A stretch of 64,000 nt of DNA, from the NCBI GenBank assembly GCA_004026145.2, contig CP034975.1, positions 28,020,013-28,084,012 of the forward strand, in the 5' to 3' direction. This stretch comes from Takifugu bimaculatus. Taxonomy: Eukaryota; Chordata; Actinopteri; Tetraodontiformes; Tetraodontidae. Each line of letters begins with the position of its first letter. Positions within the stretch are counted from its first letter, which is position 1. The position numbers were made by a program, and so were the translations under genes. The notes under the pieces were generated by a model, which did no database searches, was not told where the DNA came from, and worked only from the letters and a program-made list of their open reading frames with translations. Shown here piece by piece: positions 59,201 through 64,000 of the stretch.

Positions 59201-62200
59201 TTTTTAAACTGGAAAAAAAAATTTCTTCCGCAAATTAAGCTAAAGCATATGAAACTGATATGAAAGCGATACACTTAATGCCGTTATGTCCCCGTGTGAA
59301 TGCCTGCAGCACAGACAGATTTAGGTGAATAATGTTGGGAAAGTGTGTTTAAGAAACTGTCAAACTGAACATTTACAGTTTCTCCTTCAGCCTCCTGCAG
59401 CGCTCTCAGCTTCTCTGAGCCTTTGCTTTACAGCACTGTGAGAGCAGTGGACCGTTAAACGTCTCGGTTCAACCCAAATGATTTAGACTGGCTGCGGCTG
59501 ACGTGCATTTCTGCCCTGGTCTAATGGCATAAAGATGAGATACACAACTGAAAGCATATAGCAGAAATAATTGAAAGTTGCTGAAGTTAATTTTTTTTTT
59601 AAGCAGAAAATGCGTGACAACTGGCGCTGCGCTTAGCTCTGGGAAAATCATATCCAGACGGAAATTAAATCAAACTATTATCAACCCAAAAATAGGCCTG
59701 TCAGCATCATTTATTTTCTTTGATTACCCCAAACTTGGGGGAACCACAACTATTTACTTTTACATGAGTTTTCTTTATATGTTCTTGGTATTTTTCTATC
59801 ATGTCTGGAATTGTAAGTTCTTTGGACTGTAAAGGAAGTTGTATTTTAGAAATGTAGATTGTAGATTTGGAAGTAATACTATCACTATCTTATAGTAATA
59901 CTATAAGAAAAAATGTCCAAAACCTGACACCTAGCTAAAAAAAAGAAAAACCTAAAAAAGGAAGAAAAAAAAAAACAGTAGATGACCACGTATAGGCCTT
60001 TGTGGTGCGCCATCAAAGTTATTGACTAAAGAGCTGCTGAATACACACATAATTAGTGCATATGCTGAGATAACTATGGCCTTTACCACCGGTTTTGTGG
60101 TCTTAGATTTGACTTTTGCCACCAGTTCTGAAATTAGCAACTAGCAACAAACAGAGCATTTAGCGTCCCGCAACAAATGGTTCATTCTGGGATGGATGGT
60201 GTGAAAACCTCCATCACAAATGTGTTTGGAAACTTGATTTTGCTGAGTGAGACTGGCAGACATCAGCAGCAAGGAGAGGAAGTGTGTAAGGGCTTCGAGC
60301 AGCGACCACATATGGGACCATTCAGAAACGGTAAACACATACACACTTGCACACACACACGTACATGCAGACAGGCACTTGGCAAGACTACTGTCCATCC
60401 AACCCATTGGCAGGAAAAAAAACACACACTTGTCACGTTGCGTGCATAAAACACACACAGAGAAAATCCTACAATACACTTAAAGCTATATACATTCCAT
60501 ATACAGCCGCATACTCACTGTAAACACATTCCATGTGCATCCCTTCATATTTCTGTGTATAAATACACATTTGCCCTATGAAATCTATGCACATGTGAGC
60601 TAACTGTACCCTTTCATCCCAGAAATGTGGTGGCCATTACCATAGGATGTGGATGTGAGCTGTGATAAATAAAGCAGGATCAGAATCTGAAATGTTTATG
60701 TGGTGCTCTATAAAAAAAACAAGACAGAGCAGGCCTGTTTCCTACCTCCCACCTCCAACACAGTTCAAATTAAAAGCACAACATTTCCAGCAGCAAATGG
60801 GAGGCGGATTACACGTGCGCGCTTGGCCCAAGGCAGAAGCACACACACTTAGACACTTGAAGGTCCCACTGCAGGTAATCCGTCCATCGCTAATTTGTTG
60901 TTTTGGAACCGTGTTCACGATCTCGTGCAAAAGCAGCCGGTGTGAACGCATCACAGATTTTGACTTTGGTTTGTTCAAAAGAATCTCTTTGCTGTCATTA
61001 CTCAGGATCAAAGGTTTTCCCACAAATCCTGCTTCTTTGATCCATCAAAGCAAAATGCTACGTCGAAGCTAACGACGTCAGAAAACCTCAGATGGCTTCT
61101 GATCTTCTGAAAATTCCAATTCAAAAGTGGGGGAGCTACACTGGTCTCCCAATTTGTTGTTTTTGCTTCGATCATTGTTTTGATTAAGATAAAATTTAAC
61201 TACTAAATTAATGACTAATAATTGTTGGTGTAAAAAAACAATCATAGCATCCAGGAAATGTACTAAAATACACACCTGCCACTTTGCACTTTTATAAGCA
61301 CTTTATAAGCATTTGTATATCTGAAACATTATTTGAATTTGTGTGGTCTGTGTCTTGAAGGAAATCCATTTGATGATGTCACAATCACAAAATGAAGGTG
61401 AAATAATGCTCCCAACACTGGGGATGTTGCTCGGGGGGGTCGCCACCTGTCCACCTGTCGTTGACTCACCGAGGGTTAAACCAACCTCAGGACTCTGCCA
61501 GCGGGCGGGCGTGCCAGTGGGTGAGGAAATAAGAGAGCAGGCATGCAGCGGTGTGCACAGCTCCCTTCCGTACCGCCTCTGTTGGCTTGATGAAAGAGAC
61601 GGCCTTCGCTAATGGCTGCCTGGCCCTCAGAAGCACCATCACAGATAATCTGGAGCAGAACGGTGCAGACCTGCTTTAGTTTCATCTCCTGGGGTCACAC
61701 AGAGAGCCGGTGGGTCTATATGGAGGTTGACTGATTCTTAAACTCTGTAGGAAATCAATCATCAAAGGTTCCAAAGTCTTTGTCATAATTCATCTGACAG
61801 AAAGGTTCTGAATTTAACCGCAACCACGTGGAAACCACTGATATGGATGCAATCACATGTTGCACATCCTCCTATTAGATGGGAATTGTTACAGGCTGGG
61901 ATAAATTGAATGTTACTCAAATAATCAGACGTGACAAAATATCAGCTTCTAATTACAGAAACCTTTTCCAAGCTAGGTGCTCCTTTTTGCCATTGATTCT
62001 GACGAGGAAAGCTGAACAGTGAAAGCCTGTTCTGTCCTTAAACTGCCTGTTCTTGTTTTTTTGCCACAAACATGGTTGAGAGTTCCCATCTGCCACAGTA
62101 AAATCGACCCAGCTCAATAAGAGGTTAAATGGGACTGAAATCATTCTGTCAAAGCTGGAAAAGAATTAGTCTAGTCTGGAAGATCAAAAACACAAAACAG

Positions 62201-62414
62201 AACCAAACTCTGCTATAAATTATCCTCAGCAACAATGGAGGCGTTATTCTTTTCGTTGTAATTCCTCCCGGGTCTATTGGAGTTTTCATGAAATATGTCC
62301 GGTAGGTGCATGTTAATTAGATATTCTGAGGCATGTTTAGGGCAGCAGAAGAAGCAACATCAGTCACACACATAGGCTGCGAGACAAGTGTAAATCTTCT
62401 CCACAACAACAAAT

Positions 62415-62434
62415 ACACACACACACACACACAC
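62415..62434. repeat. (CA)n microsatellite, left arm of an inverted pair
   Basis: Ten CA units; the complementary GT tract lies 134 bp to the right. Confidence 0.93.
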
Positions 62435-62568
62435 TTTGCCGGGACTCTACAAAAAGCATCGGAAACCAGACGAGCTGCACTCTGTTCCACGGAATTCTCC
62501 CAGGACAGGATGTTGGCTTCATGGTCACACGATGCTGCTCAGATCCCAGGCTGCACTGCTGATTCCTA

Positions 62569-62573
62569 GTGTG

Positions 62574-62605
<32 letters not shown>

Positions 62606-62615
62606 GGGGGGGGGG
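62569..62615. repeat. (GT)n-(G)n simple repeat, right arm of an inverted pair
   Basis: About 18 GT units with one C interruption, passing into a G run. Confidence 0.93.
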
Positions 62616-63748
62616 TGTTCTGTCTGAATAAAAGTGTGTGAATGATTGGAGGTTTAAGGTTAAACACAGAAGTAATATCAAGTCACATAAAGTAAATGAA
62701 GCTTGATCAAATCTGAGACATGTTAATAGAGGTGCGATTCAATTTAAGGATGCCCTGAAAGTGGCGTGAACGTGCAGCGAGGTTGCCTATAGCGCCGTAT
62801 GTAAAATACTCCCATTATTTTAAGCAAAAGCAGATTTTCAGATCCTGACAACAAAAGGCGAGCGGCTCATTTTCTGACGAGCGTTCGGGACTCAGTTCCT
62901 CTGCAGCCAGAAACCATTTCCCTCTCCTCCTCTCGCTCTTTCAGAACGATCTGGGAAGCTGCTTATCAGCAGAGGAAATGGTCGATTTGATGTGGTGTTC
63001 TGCTGCGGCCTCGCAGCTGAACCTGTGCACGGGGACAAACATCCACACGCTGGGAGCCGCCTTCTGTTTATGACTCGGCGAGCTATTCGCAGACGCTTTT
63101 TTTCTGGTGAAGGTTTAGTTTTCGTTCCAAAAGCTTCGGTTCCATCATCAGTCTCACATTAGCTCCACTCTGACTGTTAAACTGCACAGTTGGATTTTAC
63201 TTCCAATGGGTCTTCTTCCAAAATTCTCCAATAATTGATTAAAATAGTGAAAAACGAACACAACTTTCTAGAAAAACAGCAGATGCTGACACAGTAATGA
63301 ACAACATTGAGTGAAAATCTGAATCAAGCCAACCGCTTCGATTTATTGACCATCACATCGTCATTTAAATGTGGTTTTGCATAATTCTCCTCACAAACAA
63401 ACCTTCAGTCTGAAAAACACGCCTTCCTGAGTATCTGAACGGGCATGAAAACGATGAAAGTGACTCAAATGAATTTAGGAGCTGACGTGATTCATGTCTG
63501 CCTCCAACGTCCACCATCAGAACCATAATCTGAGCAGAAGGGAAATTGAAAAAAAGCAGCATTAAAGTCTTAAGGAATCAACAATTCAGACTTCCTTCTA
63601 AAAACAAAAACAGGTTTTTTTAATAAAATAATCCCATGGTCACGAGAATTTAGCCTTATCAGAGTAAAATACAGGTTCTCTCCATTTTCATTTTAAACTC
63701 AGAGTGGATCACTGTCTGACCAGGGTGATCGACTGATGCTGCCCTACA

Positions 63749-63768
63749 CCCCCCCCCCCCCCCCCCCC
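63749..63768. repeat. Poly-C tract
   Basis: About 20 consecutive C residues. Length calls at such runs are often unreliable. Confidence 0.9.
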
Positions 63769-64000
63769 TTCCTGGGGACACGTGTTATACATTGGTGCGG
63801 GGTTTCCAAGGTCTCAGGAGAAAACAGTTAGTAATATTCCCACACTGGTGGTCACCAAATGGGTCCCCTGCCCCCCCAGCTTGGTCAAACTGGGGTTTCT
63901 CTTTGCCCGTGATGTTGTCAGGCAGCGGTTTCAGGAAGAAGAGAAGCGCAGACCCATACTCCCAAACCATACCGTCCAGAGGAGCTCTGCCGCTTTGTTC

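Larger units (their letters stand above)
44131..64000. other. Gene-poor region upstream of the bHLH gene
   Basis: No gene can be supported in these 20 kb. Contents are a CCAAT palindrome at 45439-45450, degenerate transposon-related stretches at 53440-53935 and 56005-56235, a dispersed repeat at 55290-55440, poly-C runs (50689-50699, 63749-63768) and CA/GT tracts at 62415-62604. Open frames of 100-230 codons here lack recognisable domains. Confidence 0.5.

Overview
The window is vertebrate genomic DNA, almost certainly from a ray-finned (teleost) fish. The genes are split by GT-AG introns, most of the sequence is non-coding, CA/GT microsatellites are abundant, and there are decayed Tc1-like transposons and a 5'-truncated non-LTR retrotransposon of fish type. 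There is no operon structure, CRISPR array, prophage or other bacterial feature.

Three protein-coding genes can be supported. (1) On the + strand, ten exons between 2960 and 18894 encode the C-terminal 328 residues of class IIa histone deacetylase HDAC4. They cover the second half of the catalytic domain, with zinc ligands and the class IIa His-for-Tyr change, and the C-terminal nuclear export signal. The 5' part of the gene lies left of the window. (2) On the - strand, 31335-31829 is an intact single-exon TWIST2 coding sequence (164 aa). (3) On the - strand, a two-exon gene (43401-43980 plus a 13-codon last exon at 42768-42805) encodes a 205-aa bHLH factor of the PTF1A/FERD3L (Fer) class.

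The order HDAC4 (+), TWIST2 (-), Fer-class bHLH (-) mirrors HDAC9, TWIST1, FERD3L elsewhere in vertebrates. The locus therefore looks like the HDAC4 half of an ancient duplicated HDAC-TWIST-Fer cluster. As far as I know, the third gene has no counterpart beside TWIST2 in mammals; it is the most interesting item here. HDAC4 and TWIST2 converge tail to tail across about 8 kb.

Region by region: 1-2959 is HDAC4 intron with a Tc1 relic and a 16-bp tandem repeat. 2960-18894 is HDAC4, with two large introns; the second carries a LINE 3' end and a dispersed repeat. 18895 to about 23150 is probably HDAC4 3'UTR. 23.2-31.3 kb is intergenic, with microsatellites and possible regulatory DNA. 31.3-32.2 kb is TWIST2 and its promoter. 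32.2-42.7 kb is intergenic, with microsatellites and a tRNA-Ile-like relic. 42.1-44.2 kb is the Fer-class gene. 44.2-64 kb shows no supportable gene, only transposon relics and simple repeats.

One anomaly affects gene integrity: the HDAC4 exon at 4026-4082 is 57 nt, where the reading frame of its neighbours needs 56. This is either a sequence error or a real frameshift. No clearly new system was found beyond the Fer-class gene at the TWIST2 locus.
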